NCBI GenBank assembly: GCA_964422295.1
Contig: CAYRAM010000025.1
Location: forward strand, 1 to 38,686
Direction: 5' to 3'
Source: UBA12191 sp964422295
GTDB lineage: Bacteria > Planctomycetota > UBA8108 > UBA1146
DNA length: 38,686 nucleotides
How positions within the stretch are numbered: the stretch's first letter is position 1; each line of letters begins with the position of its first letter. The notes under the pieces are model-generated. The model had not been told where the DNA came from and did not search any database. It was given only the letters and a program-made list of their open reading frames with translations. A program made the translations under genes and the position numbers. Positions 8,015 to 17,082 of this stretch are shown one piece after another.

Positions 8015-10417
8015 TTAGAGGCTCTCAGCCTTTTCTTCCGTCTTTTCCTCAGTGACCGGTTCGATGCGGTTGTACTGGGGAATCGTTGATACTTCCGTAC
8101 CCAACTGTCCCAGCAGATCGATGATCGCGGACTGCAACTGCAGATCTTCGACATAATCGCAGGCGAATTGCTGACCGCGTTGGTCCTCTTCTCGACGACG
8201 CAGGCGATTGCGCAATCCTTTTCGGGCGTCCTCTTCGGTGATTCCGGTTTCCTGATATTCATCGATCCAATCTTTGAAACCGGGATAGTCGAGATTATTT
8301 TCTCCGGTACCCTCGCGTACGATTTTAGAGATCACTTCTTCGTTTTCTTCAGCGTGCTGATCGATCCATTTTTTGAAGGCTTCTTCGTCGACCATCTTGC
8401 CGATGGCTTCCGCACGCCACAGGGGCAGATCCTCCAATTCCACATCATCGTCAGGGCTGACTCCACCTTCAGCGATGACTTTTCCATCCGGGTCCCTTTC
8501 GGTATGGATGGAACGCCCACTGGGTAGGTAGTAGCGCTGCACAGTCAGGCGCAAAGTCGATTCTCCGCCGAGAAGGTTTTGAATCCTGCGGGACATCGGC
8601 AGCAACCGTTGCACGCTGCCTTTGCCGTATGTTTTTTGCCCGATGAGTTTGGCTCTTTTGAAATCCTGGAAGGCACCTGAGACAATCTCGGATGCGCTTG
8701 CGCTCGACTCGTTGATGAGGACGACCATCGGATATTCACCGCGTTTACCGGGTGTGGCGAAACGCTCTGAATCCTCGAAGATGCCACTCTGTGATTTTTG
8801 TGCGACGATGGGCATGGAGGTATCGTCGACAAATTCATCGACCAGTTTCACTGCAGACTCAAGGTAGCCGCCAGGATTGCCACGCAGATCGAGTATGAGA
8901 GCCTTCATCCCCTGGGATTCCAGATCATCAAGGGCCGCGAAGACCTCTGTGACTGCGGTGTCACCAAATTGGGCCAACGCGACATAACCCAAGTCGCCAG
9001 GAAGCATCTGGTAAAGAACAGAATCAAGTTGGATCGTTTCCCGTGTGACCACGTATTCACGCGGTTCTTTCCAGCCTCGACGGAAGACCATCAATGTGAC
9101 CGGAGTGCCGGGACTTCCCTTGAGACCCTGGACGATCTCATCGAGGGGCTTTCCTTTTGTCGGAATTCCATCGACTTCGACCACGAGATCGTCACTGATC
9201 AGGCCCTCCCTGTAAGCGGGGCCTTTGTATATGGGGCGGATGATTTTCAGGGTGTCGGTGTCGAGGTCCTTCTGCACCTGTGCGCCGATTCCAGCGTAAA
9301 TCCCGCTGATTCCCTCATAAAAATCTTTGGTGTCCTCCACATCCATAAAGGATGAGAAGGGATCGAGGCTGGAGACCATCCCTTTGGCGGCGGCGGTGAT
9401 CAACTCATCCTTCTCGACTTTGGAAGGATCGACATAGAAGCGTTCGATGCGCTGCAGCAGTTCATCGATGAGAGGATGATTGCCGCTGCGGTTACCGCGT
9501 ATCCGCTCCAGTCGCTCGATATGCTGTTCCTTATCTTCGAGGGATTTCTCCAGTGCGAGGATTTCCAACTGTGCTGCGGCCATCTGGCGATCTGCCTCGG
9601 CGAGTTTTTCCGATTCTGTTTCTGCTGGTCGGGCATCCCGATCATTTTCGATCGCCCTCAACAGATTGTCTTGTGCGAGAAGCAGGCGTGCGAGTGCACC
9701 TTGACGGGATGGTTCCAACTCGATGGAGCGCAGAACTCTTTTGACATCCCCATTCATCAGGCCCAGTTCGGCGAGGGCGAGTGCAGCACTGGTGCGAGCT
9801 TCAGGATCATTCACCGTGAGGAGCGGATGCAGTAATGCGCGTGCTTCCGAGCGATCTCCGGTAACACGGAAAAGCGTCCTCCCCAATTCGATACGAAGGG
9901 TTGCATTTCCGGACAAGGATTCGGCGAGGGCACGAAGGCTGTCAGTGGTTTTTTTGTCGCGGAATTCTCCGACCATGAAGATGGCTGCCTTGCGCCGCTT
10001 TTCATCGAGATCACTGCGGCTTGCCAATTCGAGAAGCGAATCGCGGACACCGCCGGGCTCTCCCAGGGAGAGGAGGGCCTTGCAACCCATCAGGATGACT
10101 CCCGTATTTTCGTGCACGAGCAGTTCCTGAATCTTGCCGATGTAATCGTCCCCCAAACGTTCCAGTTCAGTCGCTCCACGCCACAGTTTGGTCATGTCCC
10201 CACCGGCGTGGCGATCGACGATTCGACCAACTTTGTCATCCTGATTCTGGATCGCTGCCGCTGCTGTCGCTGACCACGGATACGAGATCGTGGTGATGAA
10301 AACTCCGAGGATGAGCAGCAGGCCGATTCCGGATCCGGGCCGCAACCAAGAGTGCGCACTGGAAGCAGTACAGGTCAGGTGGCAAGTGTGGGACGAGGCT
10401 GACCGGTTGAGTGACAT
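8015..10417 (-). CDS. S41 family C-terminal processing protease with N-terminal HEAT-like repeats
   Basis: Periplasmic serine protease of the CtpA/Prc type, about 800 residues. Signal peptide or anchor at about 30-52 (GIGLLLILGVFITTISYPW...ATAAAA). Residues about 75-245 are short helical repeats resembling HEAT/armadillo units, and about 265-308 is a likely coiled coil. The PDZ domain (about 370-455) holds GAQVQ and VDGIPTKGKPLDEIV. The S41 core shows LDLRGNPGGYLESAV, the nucleophile Ser572 in NESSASASE and the general base Lys599 in GQKTYGKGSVQ. A charged C-terminal extension follows. The chosen start at 10417 has GGGGGG immediately upstream on the minus strand; an ATG at 10444 lacks a good SD. 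Substrate unknown; the repeats may recruit partners (inference). It is divergent from comM. Confidence 0.92.
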   Translation of the reverse strand: MSLNRSASSHTCHLTCTASSAHSWLRPGSGIGLLLILGVFITTISYPWSATAAAAIQNQDDKVGRIVDRHAGGDMTKLWRGATELERLGDDYIGKIQELLVHENTGVILMGCKALLSLGEPGGVRDSLLELASRSDLDEKRRKAAIFMVGEFRDKKTTDSLRALAESLSGNATLRIELGRTLFRVTGDRSEARALLHPLLTVNDPEARTSAALALAELGLMNGDVKRVLRSIELEPSRQGALARLLLAQDNLLRAIENDRDARPAETESEKLAEADRQMAAAQLEILALEKSLEDKEQHIERLERIRGNRSGNHPLIDELLQRIERFYVDPSKVEKDELITAAAKGMVSSLDPFSSFMDVEDTKDFYEGISGIYAGIGAQVQKDLDTDTLKIIRPIYKGPAYREGLISDDLVVEVDGIPTKGKPLDEIVQGLKGSPGTPVTLMVFRRGWKEPREYVVTRETIQLDSVLYQMLPGDLGYVALAQFGDTAVTEVFAALDDLESQGMKALILDLRGNPGGYLESAVKLVDEFVDDTSMPIVAQKSQSGIFEDSERFATPGKRGEYPMVVLINESSASASEIVSGAFQDFKRAKLIGQKTYGKGSVQRLLPMSRRIQNLLGGESTLRLTVQRYYLPSGRSIHTERDPDGKVIAEGGVSPDDDVELEDLPLWRAEAIGKMVDEEAFKKWIDQHAEENEEVISKIVREGTGENNLDYPGFKDWIDEYQETGITEEDARKGLRNRLRRREEDQRGQQFACDYVEDLQLQSAIIDLLGQLGTEVSTIPQYNRIEPVTEEKTEEKAESL

Positions 10418-10759
10418 GGGCCCCCCTTCAGGGTGGGACAGCATTTCAGTGAAAGCAAAAGATCGACAGCNNNNNNNNNNNNNNNNNNNNNNNNNNNNNN
10501 NNNNNNNNNNNNNNNNNNNNNNNNNNNNNNNNNNNNNNNNNNNNNNNNNNNNNNNNNNNNNNNNNNNNNNAGATGCAGGAGTATAGCCGTTTCAGCTTCA
10601 GAGAACCAGAACGCCGGAGAACGACAGCAGGAGACGAGTGCGGGAAGATCGCGTTGTTCTGGCTCGGGGCTGTGCCGGCTCGGCGCTGGATCCCTGATCC
10701 GGGAGTCCTGCTTGCGATTCCGGAGTTCGCGCCTACAGGGGCTAACGGCAAGGAGAAGA
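10418..10759. other. Divergent intergenic region containing a 100-N scaffold gap
   Basis: This 342 nt stretch lies between the divergent starts of the S41 protease and comM. Positions 10471-10570 are all N, and exactly 100 N is the usual placeholder for a join of unknown length. Sequence, and even a small gene, may be missing here. Reading frames that cross the gap are artefacts. On the right flank (10571-10759) I see only the SD of comM (AAGGAG at 10750-10755) and a spurious 70-codon frame from 10573. Promoters for both flanking genes must lie in this interval but none can be read with confidence. Confidence 0.8.
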
Positions 10760-12352
10760 ATGACGTTCCGCTTATTTACCGGTGATCTGATCGGACTCTC
10801 GGGTCGCATGGTGGAGGTCGAGGTCGATCTGGTTCCTGCACTCTCATCCTTTGTAATCACGGGTTTGCCCGGTCCAGGAATCCGCGAGTCGCGGCAGAGG
10901 ATCCGCTCTGCCATCGAAAACATCGGATTTCGTTTTCCTGATCGCCACAGGGTTGTGATTCATTTGGCGCCCGCAGCCGTGACCAAGGATGGATCCGCAT
11001 TCGACTTGGCGATCGCCCTGGCGATTCTGGTAGAGAGTGGTCAAATCGATGCCACCGAAGTGGAGGGGCACGGGTTTGTCGGCGAGTTGGCCCTCGATGG
11101 TCGTCTGCGTCCGGTGAGAGGCGGAATGATCATCGCCCATCACCTGAAGATCCTGCTGGCGAAGGCATCCCGATCTCTGGAGCAGGATGGATTCTGCCGA
11201 CTCTTTGTGCCCACGGGACAGCACCCGGGGGATGCCGGTGAATCGGCGTGTGAGGTGATCGAGGCGGATTCTCTGCAACGGGTGTTGGGAATCTTGTCCG
11301 GGAATGTGGATTCGGAAATCACCGTGGATCATCAGCACACGGCCACTCGAATAGGATTGCTGGGCGAGGGTGCGCCGGAAGAGTCCGATGAGCAGGAGCC
11401 TGCGAGTGGCGTCGCAGACATGTCCGAAGTGATTGGTCAGGTGCAAGCGAGGCGAGCTTTGGAAATCTGTGCGGCCGGTGAGCATCCGGTGTTGATGGTT
11501 GGGCCGCCGGGGTGCGGCAAAACTCTGCTCGCTCGCAGACTCGCAGGATTATTGCCCCCCCTCGATCCGACCTCTCGACTCGAAGTCAGGCAGATATCCG
11601 AATTGGTGGAGGGGGAATCGTGCGCCGCGGGCCAGCGCCCCTTTCGCGCTCCCCATCACAGCATCACCGTGGCCGGTTTGGTCGGTGGGGGAACTCCGAT
11701 CACTCCCGGAGAAATCTCCCGGGCCCACAGGGGGATCCTGTTTCTCGATGAATTGCCGGAAGTTTCGTTGGCAGCATTGGAAGCACTGCGTGAACCCTTG
11801 GAAGAGGGGGTGATCACTCTGTCGCGGGCGGGGGGAAGTATCACCTTTCCCGGGAATTTCCTCTTTATTGCTGCCATGAATCCGTGCCCTTGTGGTCGCG
11901 GTGGCGATGGCCGCTGTCGTTGCCGCGTACAGGACCGCCTCAGATATCAGCGAAGACTCTCGGACCCGCTCCTCGATCGATTCGATTTGAAGGTGACCCT
12001 CAAGAGAGAGAAGTTGCCCCTCTTCTCGGGACAACACTCCGATCTGCCGGAATCGACCGCGGTCATTCAGGGGAGGGTCATCGAGGCGAGGAAGCGGATG
12101 AGCAGCCGGAACCTCGGCTCCTCCAATCGGCATTTGAAGTGGACCGATCGCAGGGAGTGGCTCCTGCTGGAAGAGGATGCCAGGGAACTGTTACAGCAAC
12201 TGGAAGGGGAGCAAACCCTGTCGATGAGGTGTTGGCTGAGATTTTTACGAGTGTCTCGCACCATCGCCGATTTGGCGGGAAAAGAGCATATTGCCCGGGG
12301 GGATCTCCTCGAATCGCTCGCCATGCGCGGACCGGTGGAGGTGGAATCCTGA
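10760..12352 (+). CDS. comM: ComM/YifB-family AAA+ Mg-chelatase-like ATPase
   Basis: Protein of 530 residues. The N-terminal ChlI-like domain (about 1-200) contains FVITGLPGPGIRESRQRIRS and HLAPAAVTKDGSAFDL. The AAA+ domain follows, with Walker A GPPGCGKT at 248-255, the RAPHHS motif, GILFLDELPE as Walker B and arginine-finger region DPLLDRFDL. A cysteine cluster NPCPCGRGGDGRCRC precedes it, as in other ComM proteins. In Vibrio, ComM is a hexameric helicase promoting branch migration during natural transformation (known). Here the presence of type IV pilus genes in the window is compatible with DNA uptake, but that is inference. The ATG at 10760 is set by AAGGAG 4 nt upstream; any longer frame runs through the N gap. 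Confidence 0.93.
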   Translation: MTFRLFTGDLIGLSGRMVEVEVDLVPALSSFVITGLPGPGIRESRQRIRSAIENIGFRFPDRHRVVIHLAPAAVTKDGSAFDLAIALAILVESGQIDATEVEGHGFVGELALDGRLRPVRGGMIIAHHLKILLAKASRSLEQDGFCRLFVPTGQHPGDAGESACEVIEADSLQRVLGILSGNVDSEITVDHQHTATRIGLLGEGAPEESDEQEPASGVADMSEVIGQVQARRALEICAAGEHPVLMVGPPGCGKTLLARRLAGLLPPLDPTSRLEVRQISELVEGESCAAGQRPFRAPHHSITVAGLVGGGTPITPGEISRAHRGILFLDELPEVSLAALEALREPLEEGVITLSRAGGSITFPGNFLFIAAMNPCPCGRGGDGRCRCRVQDRLRYQRRLSDPLLDRFDLKVTLKREKLPLFSGQHSDLPESTAVIQGRVIEARKRMSSRNLGSSNRHLKWTDRREWLLLEEDARELLQQLEGEQTLSMRCWLRFLRVSRTIADLAGKEHIARGDLLESLAMRGPVEVES

Positions 12353-12414
12353 TGAGAAGAGCCACTCCTGTTGGCATGAAGAGACCTGAATCGCTAATCT
12401 GGAGGTGATCCGGG

Positions 12415-13587
12415 TTGGCCCCGGCGGTGAGTCTGAGGAAACTGGAGAGGGATCCATTGAAGGAGATCAGTTCAGGTGTTGTTTCGGGAGAGTCTTCTGC
12501 GGAAGTCTCTTCCAGAGAGACGCCCACGATCATCGATCCGCAGCAGCAGCGAACTCCACTGAAGTTGGGGCCGTTGGAGCTGTCGACTCCTGTATTGCAG
12601 GCTCCCATCGCCGGTTTTACCGATCTCGTATTCCGTCGTTTGGTGCGCGAACTCGGTGGCTGCGGTTTGATGTACACAGAGATGGTTTCCGCAGGTGGCT
12701 GGGTCAAGGGCACCATTTCACCGGAGCGTCTCTTCGGCGTGGTCGATGAACCCAAACCTCTCGGTGTTCAACTTTGGGATCGGGAACCGGAGATGGTCGA
12801 GGAAGCAGCGCGGCGACTGGTCGATCTGGGGATCTCTATCATCGATCTCAACTTCGGTTGTCCGAAGAAGCGTATCATGGGCAAACAGGGGGCAGGGGCG
12901 ACACTGCTCAGGGACCCTGCGACCATCGCCCGCATGGTCGCAGCAACGGTCCGCGGGGCTGGCGAAGTGCCGGTGACGGCAAAAATCCGACTGGGACCGA
13001 AGCAGGATCAGATCACGGCTTGTGACGTGGCACGGGCGGCGGAGTCTGCGGGTGCTGTCGGTGTCACGGTTCATGGGAGAACTGCCAAGGATGGATACGG
13101 AATCCCCGTCGACCATGCGCGGATTCGCGAAGTGGTGGAATCGGTGTCGATACCGGTGATCGCCAATGGCGATGTCTCCTGCGCAAAGAGTGCTTTAAAA
13201 ACTCTGGAGAATACGGGCGCTGCCGGAGTGATGGTCGCGCGGCGGTGTCTCAGTGCCCCTTGGGTCTTTCGCGAGATCACGGCTGCACTGAGAGGGGAGC
13301 CGATTCCTGAACCTCCCCAACTGGCGGAACAACGGGAGCAGTTACTTCGACATCACGGGCAGTTGGTGGAATTGCATGGCGATCCCTTCGGTACAGTTTT
13401 GATGAGAAAGTTTGCGGCACGTTATCTGGGGGGAGTCCGCGGCGCTCGGGCCTTCCGCTCAAAAATTACGGTAGCGAAGGATGCCACAGACTTCCGGCGC
13501 ATCGTCGACACCCTGTTTCCACTTGAAGCGGATGTCGATCCCTCTATCGGCGAAGATGACCTTGAGGAAGATTGCTCCACGGAATGA
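12415..13587 (+). CDS. dus: tRNA-dihydrouridine synthase, DusB-like
   Basis: Flavoenzyme that reduces uridines in tRNA D-loops with NADPH. The FMN-binding TIM barrel begins near residue 50: APIAGFTDLVFRRL, then QLWDREP, and the catalytic Cys149 in LNFGCPKKRI...QGAGATLLRDP. VTVHGRTAKDGYG, PVIANGDV and GVMVARRCLSAPW complete the phosphate-binding side. The C-terminal helical domain carries HHGQL and MRKFAARYL. The start TTG at 12415 is preceded by GGAGGTGATCC at 12401-12411, a near-perfect match to the 16S anti-SD, so this odd start is well supported. That gives about 48 residues ahead of the barrel, more than most Dus proteins, and they look disordered. Subfamily (DusB rather than A or C) is judged by eye. 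Confidence 0.92.
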   Translation: MAPAVSLRKLERDPLKEISSGVVSGESSAEVSSRETPTIIDPQQQRTPLKLGPLELSTPVLQAPIAGFTDLVFRRLVRELGGCGLMYTEMVSAGGWVKGTISPERLFGVVDEPKPLGVQLWDREPEMVEEAARRLVDLGISIIDLNFGCPKKRIMGKQGAGATLLRDPATIARMVAATVRGAGEVPVTAKIRLGPKQDQITACDVARAAESAGAVGVTVHGRTAKDGYGIPVDHARIREVVESVSIPVIANGDVSCAKSALKTLENTGAAGVMVARRCLSAPWVFREITAALRGEPIPEPPQLAEQREQLLRHHGQLVELHGDPFGTVLMRKFAARYLGGVRGARAFRSKITVAKDATDFRRIVDTLFPLEADVDPSIGEDDLEEDCSTE

Positions 13588-13597
13588 GGATTCAACC

Positions 13598-14956
13598 GTG
13601 AAACTGGTGGTGACCATCGCCGTGGGATTACGGCACAAGGATGTGTCAGAGATGCCAACCCTGCGTTCACTGCAAGGGGAGGGATCCGGTGCCACCATCA
13701 CTCCCTCCTTGCCTGCGGTGACGACTGCGGTGCAGGCCACGTATTTGACAGGGGAACTCCCCGGCAGTCATGGCATCGTTGGTAATGGGTGGTATCACCG
13801 CGATACCCGTGAGATTCGATTTTGGCTTCAATCGCGATCGTTGGTCGAAAAGCCGACATTCATCGATCAACTGCAGGCAGATGGATACAGCGTTGCCAAC
13901 CTCTTCTGGTGGTACAACATGGGCAGCGGTGCCCGATGGAGCCTGACGCCTCGCCCCGAGTATCCGGCGGACGGGCGCAAAATTCCATCGGTGTACGGTG
14001 AGCCTCCGGATCTTCCCATCAAGATGCAGCAACAGCTGGGCACCTTTCCCCTCTTTCAATTTTGGGGACCAGGTGCGGGAATCACTTCGACGCGCTGGAT
14101 CGTCGACGCTGCGCTCAAGGTGTCCCGTGATGAAGATCCGGATGTGCTGCTCGTATACCTTCCTCATCTCGATTATGACGATCAGAGGTATGGGCCTGAT
14201 TCTGTAGAAGCAAAGAGATCGCGGATCGAATTGGATCAGGAGTTGTCTCGACTTCTCACCGGCTGCAGGGAAAGGGGCGCGGACGCGATGGTGCTCTCTG
14301 AGTACGGCATTGAGAGTGTTGAGCGCCCGGTCTATCTCAATCGTATTCTCTCAGAAGCAGGAGATCTTGCGGTACAGGTGACATCCCACGGAGACCTTCT
14401 CGACGTCCACCGCAGTCGTGCATTTGCGGTGTGTGATCACCAGATGGCGCATGTCTATATCCGCGATCCACAGGATCGTTCACGGATCAGAGATGTATTG
14501 GCCAAGGTCGAGGGGGTTGATCGAATTATTGGCTGCGATGATCTTGGGTCGATCGGTCTGAACCATCGACGAAGTGGTGAGTTGGTATTGATCGCAGAAC
14601 AGGGGTGCTGGTTCGCCTATCCTTGGTGGGAGGATGCTCGACGGGCTCCTGATTTCGCGAGGACCGTCGATATCCACCGCAAACCAGGTTACGACCCGGC
14701 GGAATTGCTCTTGGACCCCGGGTTGAAATTTCCCAAGTTGAAAATTGCCGGGAAAGTGATGGCGCGAAAACTGGGGTTTCGTAACCTCCTCGATGTGATT
14801 TCCACCGATCCGTCGAAGATCAAGGGGAGTCATGGCCGCATCGCTTCCGACCCTGATCATGGACCAACAATGTTGCGATCCTGGTCCTCTTCAGTGAACT
14901 CACTGCAAGCGACAGAAGTTTTTGGAGAAATCGTGAACAGGGTCAGAACGGGGTAA
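13598..14956 (+). CDS. Alkaline-phosphatase-superfamily phosphodiesterase/nucleotide pyrophosphatase
   Basis: Soluble protein of 452 residues of the type I phosphodiesterase/nucleotide pyrophosphatase group. The nucleophile threonine lies in SLPAVTTAVQATYLTG near residue 50, followed by HGIVGNGWY. Metal-ligand regions are visible at YLPHLDYDDQRYGP, VLSEYGIE, CDHQMAHVY and DIHRKPGYDP. The motif set (NLFWWYNM, RPEYPADGRKIP, FWGPGAGI) matches the subgroup that includes EboF of the bacterial and algal ebo clusters; no other ebo gene is nearby. The substrate is unknown. The start is GTG at 13598, with GAGGA at 13586-13590 spaced 7 nt away and overlapping the stop of dus, so translation is probably coupled. 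A longer frame from 13481 overlaps dus and is rejected. Confidence 0.85.
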   Translation: MKLVVTIAVGLRHKDVSEMPTLRSLQGEGSGATITPSLPAVTTAVQATYLTGELPGSHGIVGNGWYHRDTREIRFWLQSRSLVEKPTFIDQLQADGYSVANLFWWYNMGSGARWSLTPRPEYPADGRKIPSVYGEPPDLPIKMQQQLGTFPLFQFWGPGAGITSTRWIVDAALKVSRDEDPDVLLVYLPHLDYDDQRYGPDSVEAKRSRIELDQELSRLLTGCRERGADAMVLSEYGIESVERPVYLNRILSEAGDLAVQVTSHGDLLDVHRSRAFAVCDHQMAHVYIRDPQDRSRIRDVLAKVEGVDRIIGCDDLGSIGLNHRRSGELVLIAEQGCWFAYPWWEDARRAPDFARTVDIHRKPGYDPAELLLDPGLKFPKLKIAGKVMARKLGFRNLLDVISTDPSKIKGSHGRIASDPDHGPTMLRSWSSSVNSLQATEVFGEIVNRVRTG

Positions 14957-14988
14957 GTCCCGAATCAGTGACAGGGGATGGGGGAACT

Positions 14989-15723
14989 ATGTTGGATGCA
15001 TCCTGGGTCCATGATCCCAATGCGTGGATCGCTCTGGCTACATTGACCGTCATGGAGATTGTTCTCGGTATAGACAACATCATCTTTATCGCCATCCTTG
15101 CCGGTCGATTACCCGAAAACCAGCGGGACAATGCTCGCCGCCTCGGTTTGATCATGGCGATGGTGACCCGAATCCTGCTCCTGTTTTCAATCTCTTGGCT
15201 GATGACACTTCAGGAAGAACTGTTTTCGATCATGGGGCACGCTTTTTCCGGCAAAGATTTGATTCTCATCACCGGCGGGCTGTTTCTGCTGGGTAAGGCG
15301 ACCCATGAAATCCACGTCAAGATGGAAGGGATCGAGGCAGAGAAGAAAGAGGATCCCAAGATGGTCAGTTTCAGTTCTGTGATCATCCAGATTGCGCTCC
15401 TCGATATCGTTTTCAGCATCGATTCTGTGATCACCGCAATCGGGATGGCGGAACACCTGATGGTGATGGTGCTCGCCGTGGTGATATCGGTGATGGTAAT
15501 GTTGGCATTCAGCGGAGTGGTTTCACGCTTTGTCGATCGTCATCCGACCGTCAAAATCTTGGCGCTGTCTTTCCTGATGTTGATCGGAATCGCCCTTGTT
15601 GCGGAAGGTTGGCATTTTGAGATTCCCAAGGGGTACATCTATTTCGCAATGGGATTCTCTGCGTTTGTCGAGATGATCAATCTGAAGATTCGGTCTGCTC
15701 GGTTGAGAGGTAGGGGGGCCTGA
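14989..15723 (+). CDS. TerC-family integral membrane protein
   Basis: Inner-membrane protein of 244 residues. It has a first transmembrane helix with the family signature TVMEIVLGIDNIIFIAILA and a matching second-half signature DIVFSIDSVITAIGMA, each holding the acidic residues that define TerC/YkoY/YgdQ proteins. About seven hydrophobic segments are visible. Members export manganese, partly to metallate secreted enzymes, or confer tellurite resistance (known of the family); the metal here is inferred. The ATG at 14989 has GGGGGA upstream. A GTG at 14968 is in frame but less well placed. Only 32 nt separate it from the phosphodiesterase gene, too short for a yybP-ykoY manganese riboswitch. 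Its last 47 nt overlap the end of dinB on the other strand. Confidence 0.9.
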   Translation: MLDASWVHDPNAWIALATLTVMEIVLGIDNIIFIAILAGRLPENQRDNARRLGLIMAMVTRILLLFSISWLMTLQEELFSIMGHAFSGKDLILITGGLFLLGKATHEIHVKMEGIEAEKKEDPKMVSFSSVIIQIALLDIVFSIDSVITAIGMAEHLMVMVLAVVISVMVMLAFSGVVSRFVDRHPTVKILALSFLMLIGIALVAEGWHFEIPKGYIYFAMGFSAFVEMINLKIRSARLRGRGA

Positions 15724-16972
15724 TAACGTCTGTTGGCGATTTTGTGGCGGCATGACGCCCACCTTCACCGGTTGCGGGAGGTGGAGTGAGCAGAGAACCC
15801 CTTTTGAGGAGTGCAGAGCCTTGTTCCTTTTTGGCCTGGTCGATCAGGTGAGTCACCTTTTTATCCCTGACAGGAATGCTTTCATCGCCAAAGAGTGAGT
15901 TCTGAACAGGCTCTTCAACAGGGACCAAACTTGCTGCTCCCAGCCCCAGCAATCGGATTTTCTCGCCTTCCAATTCGACTTCTTCAAGGAGTTGTCTACC
16001 GGTTTGATAAAGAGTTGCGGCATCCAGAAATGGGGAATCCATCGTTTTGCTGCGGGAGTAGGTTTTGAAGGAGGAGAGACGCACTTTCAGTCGAACGGTT
16101 CTGGCGTGATATCCATCGCGGCGGAGGGATTCGGCGACTTCTTCTGCTGCCTTCCGAAGAAACTGGTCAGATCCGCTGCCCCGGGCTATGTCGGTGGCAA
16201 AGGTATTTTCTGTCGAGATCGATTTTGCGGGACCCCGTTCTCCAAAACCGCGTGAGTCTCTTCCATGGGCGAGATCCCAAAGTCGTTGTGCGCTGTTGTC
16301 ACCGAAGCGACGTTGCAGCAGTTCCAAACCACCATTGCGCAGATCGAAAATCGTTTTAAGGCCAATTTCTTGCAATGATTGGGTCATCCGTGGGCCGACG
16401 CCCCAGATTTTTTTCACCGGGAGCGGATCGAGGAGTTCTTGAACCCTGTCTGGATCGACCACGGTCATGCCATTGGGCTTGTCGAGGTCGCTCGCCAGTT
16501 TTGCCAGAAACTTGTTGTGAGCGATGCCGATACTGACCGTCAGGCCACCGGTTTCCTCGTGGACGCGCATGCGTATTCCTTCACCGATGGCCAACGCCCC
16601 ACCAAAGAGTTTCAGAGATCCTGAGATATCAAGGAATGCTTCGTCGACGGAAATGGGTTCGATCGTCGGAGTGAACTCCCGGAAGACCTCCATGATCATG
16701 CGGGAAACCTCTGCGTATCTGTGACCCCGGGGGGATCTCCAAATCGCTTCGGGGCATCGCCTCAGTGCTTCCGTGGAGGGCATCGCGGAGTGGATTCCAA
16801 ATCTCCGGGCCTCATAGGAGGCGGTAGAAACCACCCCCCTTGGGCCGGGATGACCGATCACCAGTGGCTTTCCACGGAGGGAGGGATCGTCGAGAACTTC
16901 CACCGCTGCGAAGAAGGCGTCCATGTCTGCATGGATCACTTTCCAGCGAGGGTCGAGTGAATCCACGTCCAA
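15677..16972 (-). CDS. dinB: DNA polymerase IV (Y-family translesion polymerase)
   Basis: Error-prone polymerase of 431 residues that copies past damaged bases. Palm residues are intact: Asp16 in HADMDAFFA and Asp110-Glu111 in SVDEAFLD. GHRYAEVS, SIGIAHNKFLAKLASDLDKPNG and the helix-hairpin-helix WGVGPRM follow, and the little-finger domain spans about 250-350. QNSLF at 357-361 is a clear beta-clamp-binding motif, but about 70 residues from the end rather than at the extreme C-terminus. The tail after it is proline-rich and looks disordered. The start is TTG at 16972, with AAGGGAG five bases upstream; a GTG at 16966 is the alternative. The gene is divergent from thrS (110 nt apart) and its 3' end overlaps terC by 47 nt. 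No LexA-type box was recognised. Confidence 0.95.
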   Translation of the reverse strand: MDVDSLDPRWKVIHADMDAFFAAVEVLDDPSLRGKPLVIGHPGPRGVVSTASYEARRFGIHSAMPSTEALRRCPEAIWRSPRGHRYAEVSRMIMEVFREFTPTIEPISVDEAFLDISGSLKLFGGALAIGEGIRMRVHEETGGLTVSIGIAHNKFLAKLASDLDKPNGMTVVDPDRVQELLDPLPVKKIWGVGPRMTQSLQEIGLKTIFDLRNGGLELLQRRFGDNSAQRLWDLAHGRDSRGFGERGPAKSISTENTFATDIARGSGSDQFLRKAAEEVAESLRRDGYHARTVRLKVRLSSFKTYSRSKTMDSPFLDAATLYQTGRQLLEEVELEGEKIRLLGLGAASLVPVEEPVQNSLFGDESIPVRDKKVTHLIDQAKKEQGSALLKRGSLLTPPPATGEGGRHAATKSPTDVIRPPYLSTEQTESSD

Positions 16973-17082
16973 GGCCGCTCCCTTCTGGTCGAATCGTCTC
17001 CGATTCCCCCTCTAGGTCAAGATCCCGGTCTGATGGCGAAAAGGAAGGTGGGTGGATAGAATGCCAGCGGAGAGGAATCACC

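Noticed and set aside
10433..10759. Upstream extension of comM through the N run
   Set aside because: The frame is open only because N has no stop codons. AAGGAG directly before the ATG at 10760 and the family N-terminus MTFRLFTGD fix the start.
12352..12408. 18-codon frame starting in the comM stop (TGATG) and ending before dus
   Set aside because: Unlike the thrS-asd mini-gene it encodes no membrane span or motif, and its end overlaps the SD of dus rather than the start codon. Probably chance.
13481..13597. Earlier start for the phosphodiesterase gene inside dus
   Set aside because: These codons overlap the conserved dus C-terminus in another frame, while the GTG at 13598 has a well-spaced SD and gives the family N-terminus.
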